Source: Limnephilus marmoratus
Lineage: Eukaryota > Arthropoda > Insecta > Trichoptera > Limnephilidae
DNA length: 64,000 nucleotides
Direction of reading: 5' to 3'
NCBI GenBank assembly: GCA_917880885.1
Contig: OU862918.1
Location: forward strand, 30,217,988 to 30,281,987
Both the position numbers and the translations under genes were made by a program. The notes under the pieces were generated by a model. It had not been told where the DNA came from. It saw only the letters and a list, made by a program, of their open reading frames with translations, and did no database searches. The stretch's first letter is position 1. Every line of letters starts with the position of its first letter. Below are positions 1 through 9,094 of the stretch, in pieces.

Positions 1-888
1 CTTTTTATTTTGTATATAAATGATATAGACTCTTGCTTCAAAAACTCTAAAATCCAAATTTTTGCTGATGACATTAAAATTTACAAAAAAGTAATTAATA
101 TTAATGACAGCCTAGAATTGCAAGAGGATATCAATAGGCTTGGACTATATTGCGCGAACAACCAACTGTACCTTAATCTAGAAAAATGTAATACAATATC
201 TTTCACCAAAAGCACTAACCCCCTAACATTCCCATATAAAATAAACGGAGTTGAATTAAAAAGGTGTAGTGAAGTAAGGGACTTAGGAATAATAATGGAC
301 TCCGGAATGTCTTTCAGATCACACATAAATTCCATTTGTGACAGGGCCTACAAACTCCTAGGATTCATTGTAAGAGTGACTAAACCATTCAGATCACCAC
401 ATGTAATCAAGATATTATATTTTTCTTTTGTTCGCTCCATACTAGAATTTGGATCAGTGATTTGGAATCCCCAATACAAAGTCAATATTGATAGGTTAGA
501 AAGAATCCAAAAAAAAATTTTGAAATACTTAGACTTTAAATCGTTCCGAATATCAGAACATGTAAAAGATTCCTTAGCATTCCATAAAATTACATCACTA
601 GAAGAGAGAAGAAATATATCTGACCAGAAATTTTTATACAAAATCATCAACAACGCTGTTGACAGCAACTATCTTCTGGAAAACATCCATTTCCACTGTC
701 CAGTACGTAATACAAGAACAAATAAACTATTCCACATCCCACAATCAAAAACTAACTACTCACAACATACATTTCTGAAAAGGACGTGCACAAAATATAA
801 CAATATCCTTTCAGACGCTGATATTTTCCATTTGTCCTCAGTTCAATTCACAAAATATGTAACGGAGAAGATCAAAACAGATTGTTGA
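1..888 (+). pseudogene. LINE reverse transcriptase, C-terminal part (5' end outside window)
   Basis: The frame is open from the first base and reads LFILYINDI, the end of reverse-transcriptase motif B. The catalytic FADD box and the motif-D region (LNLEKC) follow, then the thumb-like segment with SILEFGSVIWNP and LERIQKKILKYL that is typical of LINE ORF2 proteins of the CR1/Jockey assemblage. It stops with TGA at 886-888. No frameshift or internal stop is visible in about 295 codons, so this may be a fairly young copy whose first two thirds lie upstream of the window. I cannot resolve the clade. The 3' UTR and an A/T-rich tail follow directly. Confidence 0.85.
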
Positions 889-1215
889 TCGTGAATCTGC
901 TGTGTGCCTTATTTTATTGTTTTTCTCTTATTATGTTGGTTTCATCTGATTTTCGTATGAATTATTATGTTGGTTTCATCTGATTTTATTATGTTTATTA
1001 TGTTGGTTTCATCTGATTTTCTGTAATCTAGTTAGGTATTATGTATGTATAACTTCTTATATTAATGAGTTTTTTGTTTTTTCTTTAAATTCTATATTCT
1101 CAAATGTGGAAACTTCACTGGTTCATGCAAATTTGTCAAATGTAATTATTTAATAAAATATGTACAACTGTTTGTTTTCCCAAATAAAGTAAAATAAAAA
1201 TAAATAAAATAAGGG
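889..1215 (+). mobile_element. 3' UTR and tail of the LINE at 1-888
   Basis: This stretch lies downstream of the LINE stop codon. It holds three near-identical copies of a roughly 33-bp unit (core TTATGTTGGTTTCATCTGAT) at about 928-1020. It ends at about 1175-1212 in a run built from AAATA/AATAAA units, the form of a LINE 3' end. The insertion boundary is taken at the end of that run. Confidence 0.65.
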
Positions 1216-1469
1216 CTTGTTTTAATTCGAATCGTGCGAATCTGCAATCTTGATAATAAAAAATTACAAATTGACTCCGAAAAGCCAGAACTTAAATATG
1301 CCTGAAGAAAATTTATATAATAGGACTTTCGCAGCAAAATCCAAAAACATTAGACAAATGAGAGCAGAAAACGGCTTTAGGAAAATTTGTAATCTAACTT
1401 TGCGAACAATGGCTAATCGTTCTTTCATAGATTGAAATGCCAGAAGCGAGAGAAGTCTCTTTCATGAGC

Positions 1470-1670
1470 TTAACAGTTTTTTGGGTTCCAAATCTTCAAA
1501 GCTTAGAAAACTATCTAAAAATAAAACTATTACATTAATAAATATGTCTCGAAGAAAATGTTTATTTTTTGGGTTCCAAATCTTCAAAGCTAAGAAATCT
1601 CTATCTAAAAGCAAAAACCTTTACATAAATAAATATACAGATATTTTTCGGATAAAATGTTTATTTTCAC
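1470..1670. repeat. Two-copy direct tandem repeat, period about 91 bp
   Basis: The segment starting at 1470 (TTTTTTGGGTTCCAAATCTT) is repeated from about 1561 with the same order of sub-motifs: TTCAAAGC, ATCTAAAA and AAATGTTTATTTT. The copies have diverged moderately. No coding function is evident, and short open frames here are AT-rich noise. Confidence 0.6.
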
Positions 1671-1756
1671 CTTAGTACAGATAGTGTGGTAGTGGTTAGG
1701 GGAAATGGTACAGGTAAAAATAAGTTTTTGATGTTATATAAAAGGTGTCAAGAGAT

Positions 1757-2064
1757 ACGAGTACTTGACTACTTTAACCAGTGCTTCCTAACATTAGTTG
1801 GAGTAACAAATATAGATGAATTTTTGGTCTCCGGTGACATTTTTGATGTTTTTTTTCCAACTAAGAACAAGGAATTGGACAGTTAGGGTTTCGATGAAGA
1901 GTTGGGCGGTCACGCGACTGTGATGACGTGGAAGATTTTTATTGTTGTTTGGTTTTGATTTTTTTTTTAAACATTAAAAAGTCACCGGGGATCAAAATTT
2001 GATTTACATTTTTCTCCCAAAGAGTGTCAGAAATCACTGGTTAAAGTATTTCATGTACCTACGC
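1757..2064. mobile_element. Foldback (long inverted repeat) MITE
   Basis: Bases about 1757-1838 are the imperfect reverse complement of about 1980-2062. Both arms contain ACTTTAACCAGTG near the outside and CCGGTGAC near the inside. Arms are about 75-80 bp with roughly 70-75% identity. The centre is AT-rich and codes for nothing. No clear target-site duplication is seen. The superfamily cannot be assigned. Confidence 0.6.
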
Positions 2065-2334
2065 CCCTTAACTCCCTGTTCACCACATAAATAGTTTTCT
2101 TTAGGAATTACTGAAAAAGGTGTCAAATAATGATAGCTGACGTAATGTTATTATTTTTTTAGTATTTCAATAAAGAAATAAATCTGGTATATAAAAAAAC
2201 AAAAATCAAGCTTAAAAAAAATCCGTTAGTTCTCTGGATAATGGTAGGCAGAAATAATGAAAGATATTATCGATTATCACTGTACCTTTATTATGTAGAC
2301 AGTAGTGTATATATATATCATGATAGGATGCATA

Positions 2335-2693
2335 ACATTTTCAATTTGGGAGGCGGGAATGGGTACCGCCGCCCCGGGAACCTTTATTGGATAACCAACA
2401 CCTCTGCCATAGGTCACCCCAAGTGGGTCGCTACGTTTGGTGATTTAGCAGGGGTGCCCGGGTTCATGGGGGTGAGGTTTGTCTAGGTGTTGGAGGCGGA
2501 TGACCAAGACACACTGAACCCCAGATTCCTACCCACTCCTTAAACCCTTTTCCTTCCCAGAACTCTCCTCTCCTTCCTTTTCTTAAAAAAACCCTCCACA
2601 CAGCATCCCCAAAGATGACATAGGCCTTGAGGGAAAATATTTTCCTCAGGGTCTCCAGTGTGGAGCTCATGTAAAAAAAAAAAAAAATAACAA
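2335..2693 (+). mobile_element. SINE C copy, internally shortened
   Basis: The element begins GGGAGGCGGGAATGGGTACC and ends GTGTGGAGCTCATG followed by an A run at about 2674-2687. The same 5' block, middle and 3' tail recur at 44617-45070 (+) and, reversed, at 60772-61436. This copy lacks about 100-150 bp of the middle found in those copies. I see no clean tRNA-like A and B boxes, so its 5' origin is open. The short open frames inside it are not genes. Confidence 0.75.
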
Positions 2694-3125
2694 ACAGGTC
2701 ACATCATGGCGGGATGTGGATCTATCCTTGAGTGCGGTGGGCAGAGATTTGACGATGATATTGGAATCAACTGGTGATGAAGTTCACGGATCTTCATAGA
2801 CCTCCAGTGAGATGCTCGATTCCGTGGTTGGTGAAGATAAACGGTAGCGAATACCAGGCCGATGCTCAACGCCGTGGATAGTGGAGATTAATGGTGTTGG
2901 AGTATGGTCGTAGTAATGTAGTTAACCCTCGACGACATGTGGGCAGAAGATGGACGGTGCGCGATTGTATCTTAAACGATTTTGATGCAGATCCTGTGGG
3001 TGGACCGGTGCGCGTTCGTTGCGAGACTAAAGGCTTCCAGGTGTAAGGCTACCCGTGCTAGAAGTCTAGAAGATTCTAGGATGCATTGCGAATGGCTCGT
3101 GTTATTTCAGTAGCGCGTCGCTACA
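2694..3125. other. GC-richer stretch, not recognised
   Basis: It is noticeably richer in G and C than its surroundings, with many short GATG/GTGG words. It has no long open frame and no terminal repeats I can recognise. It could be a piece of an LTR or another old transposon. It directly follows the A tail of the SINE C copy. Confidence 0.3.
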
Positions 3126-3309
3126 GTCTAATATTCTTTTACTTCAAGAGAAAATGTAGATTCTTTTTTTTTCACATAATTTATATCAACAGTATAAATA
3201 CTTATATTACAAATAATGATACTCGCATGTCACAGTTAAATAAAAACATATGAAAATACTTTTTAAGTTCTACGAATTAAAGACAAAAATAATTAATATA
3301 AAAATTATT

Positions 3310-3542
3310 TTTAAGTGGAACTTCTATAGCCCAGTTGTGATTTGGATTTCGGATGAAACGGAATTGACGCAAACACCACCAGCGAAGCATCAAACTCCTA
3401 TCAAAGCTCCTATTGGTTGAGATATAAAACGGAAATAACGCTGGTCTGCGCTCATTGGCCGCTTTAATTATGACCTCACTTTTCAAGGCTCCTTGGTTCT
3501 TTATTGGTTGAGATTTTTTTGGTAAGTTTCGCTTCTACCGCG
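3310..3542 (+). mobile_element. Family D repeat, diverged copy
   Basis: It starts with a diverged form of the family's 5' end (GTGGAACTTCTATAGC, then GTTGTGATTTG and GATGAAACGGAA). It ends with TTTCGCTTCTACCGCG, the family's 3' end. The middle differs from other copies and holds two direct copies of a TATTGGTTGAGAT block at 3408-3424 and 3497-3513. Family D is described at the 28.9-30.3 kb array. Confidence 0.6.
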
Positions 3543-3744
3543 TTTTTTTTTAACTTTTTTCTTCTAACTGAACTCGATTTTTTTTTCAAATAACACTTAC
3601 ATAAATGAGGCGTTTGACAATACTACGACTTCAGCAAGTAAAACGAATAAAAGCTCCATGTGGAAAGATATAAGTAATAAGTGGACATGGATTAAATTAA
3701 TTTTGATTGGAAAAATAAGAAAAAAACAGCCTTGCTAAACCTAC

Positions 3745-3903
3745 CTTCCATGCAGTATAAAGATCCGCCACCTGTGCGTACTTACTACTATATAACTTAA
3801 TGTAATCTGGGTACAAGCGAGTGTTTAATAATGCTTTCTTCCTAATGGTTTGAAGCCGCTGTAATCTCTCATCTGACATGTTTTTGTGCCGGCAATAATT
3901 CAT
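3745..3903 (-). CDS. Possible host-gene exon, 53 codons, ending in a splice donor
   Basis: Read on the minus strand from ATG at 3903, the frame gives a well-composed, charged peptide (internal stretches MSDERLQRLQTIRKKALL and DLYTAWK). It then reaches AAG|GTAGGT at 3745/3744, a near-consensus splice donor in phase 0. An in-frame TGA lies four codons upstream of the ATG, so this would be a first coding exon or start inside one (a second Met is at codon 9). The amino-acid composition is unlike the translated AT noise nearby. I do not recognise the protein, and no second exon was identified. It may be an accidental open frame. Confidence 0.35.
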
Positions 3904-4214
3904 TTTCTTAGTTCAGTCCATTAATATCACAAGTAATCTGTTATAATTCCTTATTAGTTGTTGTTTCCAGAGTTTTTTCCGTCAACTTTCCTAAAGCGCG
4001 ATAGGCGTCGTATTTCATGAAAATAGCGCCACGTAAATAATCATTAACAAGAAGAAAAAAATATCACTTGCCATTATATTTATCATCTAAAAGCAGCTTT
4101 ATTATAATAGTCAGTTTTTTTTAAGGTTAAACCTATCAAGGTAAGATTTTTTTGTTATTAAAGTAGATAACACTAACAAATATAAAACAAAATATTTTTT
4201 TAGAAAAAATTCAG
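3904..4214. other. AT-rich non-coding stretch
   Basis: No open frame, repeat or transposon signature was recognised. If the exon at 3745-3903 is real, the 5' UTR or first intron of that gene would lie here and further right. Confidence 0.4.
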
Positions 4215-4310
4215 AAAATATAAAAGCAACCGTGGCAACTGGGAATCGATCCTAAGATCTCTGTTTTTCCGGGACAGTTCGGCTTAATTCTCGGAATCTA
4301 TTCATTTCAA
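4215..4310 (-). mobile_element. SINE A remnant (tRNA-like part)
   Basis: It contains CCGTGGCAACTGGGAATCGA, a decayed form of the reversed B-box block seen at 5668-5700 (GGTCGCAACTGGGACTCGAA). A decayed anticodon/A-box side follows. Upstream is the ATATAAAAGCAACCG stretch. The body is missing or too diverged to follow. Confidence 0.5.
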
Positions 4311-5544
4311 TTCACGTTTTTCGATCTCATTTTTCGATTATATTTAATAATTATCTTCTTCGCCAATAATAAACAAAACGTTTATTTTAGTATTCGTTTA
4401 AGAGATATCTAGGCTATTAGGCCTTGGTTATTATAAAAAATTTAATGGAGTTCTACGAATTAAAAACAATCAGCGTTATCTACCGAAAAACCTTGAATAT
4501 TTTATTCCATTGATAAACGACCATATATGATGAAAGCTTTACTTATAAAAAACTGACAAAAAATTTTTCATGGAAAGATATATACTATACATTGTTTATC
4601 AAGCAAAAGAGGGTGGTTTATCTGTTGTAAACACTATTTTTAATAATAATTAATCAATGAATTTCGGAATCTTTCCAAGATATTTTAATTTCCAATATAG
4701 TTTTTTATTTCAAAAATAAATATTTGATTAAATTTCCTTTTAAATTTTTATACTTGAAATATACATAAAATTTTAAAAATTGTAATATTTTAATTTAAAA
4801 CATAAAAATTATCTACAAAAACAAATAATTAAAACTCTAATTTTGCCGTCCGTGAAAAAAAACATGTTGTATCCGCGCATGCGCATATTTAATATCTACC
4901 GAAGTTCAATGTTGCCAACAAAATAATGGAAAATTAGTAATAATACGAAAAAGAAAATATAGTCTTTATTCAATATGTGACAAAACCACCGTTGTGGCGT
5001 TAACGGTTGTGCAATGATTTTTTAGAAGAAATACTGAAAAAGAATAAATATTTTAGTTTACACAACATATAACCCAATTTAATGTCTAAAAATGTACAAG
5101 AGGAGAACAAAAAATTAGTTTCGGGAAGAGTTTGATAATAAATGAAATATTTTGTTAATATCTACTCATTATTCGTAAAACTACACTAGGATATAAAGTA
5201 CAAACGAAAGCTCAAAATATTCTTTGCAGTATGAAAATAATAAATTCGGATATTCGAATAGTAATTTATTATTTTAAACACAGGGTTACGTAGAATATGC
5301 AGTAACCATGGAGAGGTACTCGTATAAAAAACTACATGTTTTCATTAAAAGCATCTTTGATATTTGCGTATATTCCGTTTAGCGTAGTTTAGTTTTCAAC
5401 GTTAATATTTTACGCGAACAGTTTCCTAATTGACTTGCAAGCAGACATTTCCTGGAAAAGTCACCTATTATTAATGTCCACTTCGGTTTATGTTACAAAA
5501 ATTGCCAAATTGATAAAAAATATTCAATTTTACAAGAAAAACTC
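4311..5544. other. AT-rich stretch, one NRF1-like palindrome
   Basis: No gene or transposon was recognised. The only notable site is GCGCATGCGC at 4875-4884, an exact match to the NRF1/Ewg core palindrome in an otherwise very AT-rich region. It lies about 1 kb upstream of the possible minus-strand exon at 3745-3903, which makes a promoter conceivable but unproven. Confidence 0.35.
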
Positions 5545-5945
5545 TCTTTTTATAACTTTTAAAGGTTATTCCCATCAACGTAATATATCGTTGAAGAAGA
5601 AGATAATAATAATTATCTAAACGAAAATATGAAAGAGAACAAAACAAAGAAAAACAGAAAAAGTTGATGGTCGCAACTGGGACTCGAACCTAGAACCTCT
5701 CGTCTATCCGGGTCATGCGTTTACCAATTCCGCTATTGCGCCCTACTGTCAAGCCGTCATAATAGTTATAATAATTATAATTTATTATAATGAATCACAA
5801 TTATAGCGAGAGGTTCTGGGTTACCTTTTTCTGTTTTTCTGACTTGTTCTCTTTCATATTTTCGTTTAGATTATTATTATTATCTTCTTCTTCAATGATA
5901 TGTTACATTGATGGGAATAACCTTCAAACAGTTATAAAAAGAGAT
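5545..5945. mobile_element. SINE A, head-to-head palindromic copy
   Basis: The left arm (5545-5640) is the reverse complement of the right arm (about 5850-5945). Both carry the SINE A body, with ATATTTTCGTTTAGATTATT and TTCTTCTTCAATGATAT in the sense orientation. The left arm continues into a tRNA-like block at 5668-5752 (minus), with a clear reversed B box (CTGGGACTCGAACC) and A-box side (CCAATTCCGCTATTGCGC). The right arm keeps only GAGAGGTTCTGG before the body, so its B-box half is missing. A short AT-rich spacer sits between the heads. Confidence 0.7.
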
Positions 5946-6120
5946 TATTTTCTCATAAAATTGAATTTTCATTAAGACTTAGAAAATCAATAGTTCCATA
6001 TAAATAAAATCGGATGTATTTATCCGTGACGCTATCTAGATTACAAACCAATTCTTAGAATGATTGTTTCCATAATAAGGGTAGTTGCCTATGATATATG
6101 GAAAATAAATCAGTTGAAGA

Positions 6121-6144
6121 TAATAATAATAATAATAATAACTA
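6121..6144. repeat. TAA microsatellite at the 5' junction of retrotransposon copy 1
   Basis: At least six TAA units lie immediately before the first base of homology of copy 1 (about 6145). Copy 3 also begins beside a TAA run (21360-21393). This fits insertion of the family into TAA repeats. Confidence 0.8.
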
Positions 6145-8603
6145 CTAACTACTTTACATCCTCTTTTTGCAAAAAATCTTTCAAAACTTGTCAGAGAACC
6201 TCAAAATTTTCCTAATTTTCTAACTAAGGGCATTACTTATATGTTGCCTAAAAGCGAACATATAAATAATCCCTCTCAATATAGACCCATTACATGTCTA
6301 CCGACAATATACAAAATTTTAACCTCTTGCTTGACAGATTTAATATATACTCATTTGGATGAAAAAAATATTTTATCTGAACAACAAAAAGGTTGTCGCA
6401 GAAAACATATGGGATGTAAAGAACAGTTAGTTATTGATTCTGTAATTTTAAAACAAATTCAAAATCAAAAGCGTAATTTACATACTTGTTATATAGATTA
6501 TCAAAAAGCTTTTGATAGTGTCCCGCACTCGTGGCTAATCAAAATATTAAAAATATATAAAGTTAACCCAATTATAATTAGCTTTTTGAAAAATATTATG
6601 TCCTTTTGGAATACAGATTTGCTAGTTAATTTAAAAGGTAAGAAAATAGTAGTACCGGGCATTTCAATAAAAAGAGGGATTTTTCAAGGAGACTCATTGA
6701 GCCCTCTTTGGTTTTGCTTAGCATTGAATCCCCTTTCTAAAATGTTAATTAAAAGCAAGTTTGGAATAAAAATTAAGGGTAATACAAGAGAGAGTAGTAT
6801 AGTTTCACATCTATTATATATGGATGATATAAAATTATTTTCAAATTCTGAATCAAATTTAGAGAAAATGATTAAGGTAGTTAAAATTTTTTCAGATGAT
6901 ATTAAAATGACTTTTGGTTTAGATAAATGTAAAACTATCCATATAGAGAAAGGCAAAATTGTAGATGGAGACGAGGGTATATTTAGAAATTTCAAAATTC
7001 AAAGTATGAAAGGGGATGAGGTTTATAAATATTTAGGATACCCGCAATCGAATAGATTAGATCACACTAATATTAAAAATGATATTAGGATTAAATTTCA
7101 AACTAGGATCAGAAAAATTTTAAAATGCAATCTATCTGCTAAAAATTTAGTAAAAGCAATAAATACTTGGGCAATACCTCTACTAACGTACTCATTTGGC
7201 ATAATTAAATGGTCCAATACAGATTTAGATAGTTTAGAACGATTAATTAGAACTACGTTAACAAAATTTAATTGCCATCATCCAAATTCAGCTATAGAAC
7301 GAATTAATTTACCTAGAAATTTAGGAGGTAGAGGTGTAGTCAAAATAACATCTTTGAAACACAATCAGGTAGAAATGCTTAGAAATTTTTTCCATAGGAA
7401 AGCTAATAGCTCAGAAATGCACAAAATAATTTGCAAGGCAGATAGAAATATTACACCTTTAAATTTATATGACGAGAATGCCAACATTCTTATAAATACT
7501 AACCAGGAATTATTAGATTCCTGGTCAAATAAAATTATTCACGCAAAACACTTCAATTATCTCAACCAAACGTATGTTGACAAACTTTCGTCAAACAAAT
7601 GGTTGAGTATTGGAGAGTTGAGCGCAGAAATAGAAGGATTTATGCTTGCAATTCAAGATAGAGTCATTAATACTAAAAATTATAGAAAGTATATAATCAA
7701 AGATATAAATCAAATTGATGATTTATGTAGAAAATGTTTGGCTTTTCCCGAAACTATAGAACATATTATATCGGGATGTTCTATATTAGCGCCTTCCGAG
7801 TATACATTTAGGCACAATCAGGTTTTAAAAATAATTCACCAAAGTTTGGTAATTAAACATAACTTGATTGATTGCCGTAATGTAGTACCTTATTATGAAT
7901 ATGAACCAAATTCATTTATAGAAAATGAATTTTATAAAATATATTATGATAAAACTATACTAACAGACAGAACAATTAGTCATAATAGACCTGATATAGT
8001 TTTACATGACAAAATTAAAAAAATAACTTATATCATTGATGTAGCTATTCCAAATTCCTGTAATATTCAAAAAACTGTTTCTGAAAAAATTAGAAAATAC
8101 ACAGATTTAGGAAATGAGATTAAAAGAATTTGGCATTCTCGGACTATAAAAATATTACCATTTGTTATTTCGGCCACTGGCATAATACCTAGGAATCTGA
8201 TTCAAAATTTAAGCATATTAGATTTGTCAAAGAATTTGTATATAAAAATGCAAAAAGCAGTAATTTTAAATACATGTAGGATTACAAAAGATTTTTTAAA
8301 TATTTATATTGAGGGATCAGTAGGATTTATAGGTTCAATTAGAAATGCCACAGAGCCGAACCCTCTGATATGAAAATATCTGGAGTCGGTGAATTATATT
8401 CCCATTTGGTGTCTAGTAGGTTGACATGTTGTTCTTGTATTGTTTTGTATTTATAATACTTATATAGTGCAATTGCATAACGTGGATTCACTAGATGATC
8501 ATTTGGGGAAGTGTATGAAAGGGTTTAGTTTTTCCTTCTTTTTTTTTTTTTTTTTTTTTTTTGGGGGAAAATTTAACCCGGACATTTAAATCTGGTGCGT
8601 AAA
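6145..8603 (+). mobile_element. R4/Dong-like non-LTR retrotransposon, copy 1, 5'-truncated
   Basis: Homology to the full-length copy (8604-12982) starts at 6145, matching 10478 there, so about the first 1.87 kb is missing. The rest is colinear and nearly identical down to the 3' end GGTGCGTAAA. The next element begins at once, so copies 1 and 2 form a head-to-tail pair. The T tract in the 3' UTR is 24 bases (8539-8562). 5' truncation is the usual product of incomplete target-primed reverse transcription. Confidence 0.9.
6146..8373 (+). pseudogene. Truncated retrotransposon polyprotein, copy 1 (RT + endonuclease)
   Basis: The reading frame is open throughout, with a first ATG at 6241. It lacks the N-terminal third (about 460 residues) of the full-length protein. 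Reverse-transcriptase motif A (DYQKAFD), motif B (QGDSLSP) and motif C (YMDD), the CCHC knuckle and the PD...D endonuclease are all present. In 710 residues it differs from copy 2 at only five positions by eye: N for S in LDHTNIK, E for D in SLERL, Y for H in YRKYI, P for S in AFPETIEH, and L for P in TILTDR. It cannot be autonomous without the N-terminus. Confidence 0.9.
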
Positions 8604-9094
8604 TATCGTTGCTTAGCAACGCAAGCCTTGACGTTTGCTTGTATTTTAGCTCTCTGATTTTTTTATTGTATCAGATAGAAAAGAATTAGCTTTGATCCCA
8701 AAACATATAAATATTTGAAAATAAGTATATTAGATAACGTAATAAATAAACTGCCAGTGGACCGTAGGATATTTAGGTAAATAAATACAAAATAAATTTT
8801 TCCTTTTGTGAGGACTTCAGTAACCAAGGTAAACAACTATATTTTGAGATTACGTTGAAATATATTTTGTAGGTAAATTTAATTATATATTTTATTTTGA
8901 TAACATTATTCTACAATATAATATATATTATAGATTTGTAGTATTGAAGGGTAGTTTACATTAAAATATTTAATTTGGAGACATTGAAAACTATTTGTTG
9001 ACACTAGGTAACGACGACAGTTGCTTGGTTACTGGAATGTAGGAATTAATAATAATTAATAAATCATTTCCAAGTTGTTTTGAAAGGTGACACA
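8604..9094 (+). other. 5' UTR of the full-length retrotransposon, with terminal hairpin
   Basis: It begins immediately after the 3' end of copy 1. The first bases contain a perfect hairpin, CGTTGC-TTA-GCAACG (8607-8621). The frame used by the ORF is closed by TAA at 9053, so the first ATG at 9095 is the natural start. 5' UTRs of several related elements carry self-cleaving HDV-like ribozymes. I cannot demonstrate the double-pseudoknot fold here by eye. Confidence 0.6.

Noticed and set aside
9080..9094. TTG at 9080 as start of the full-length polyprotein
   Set aside because: Eukaryotic context; the first in-frame ATG is at 9095 after a stop at 9053.
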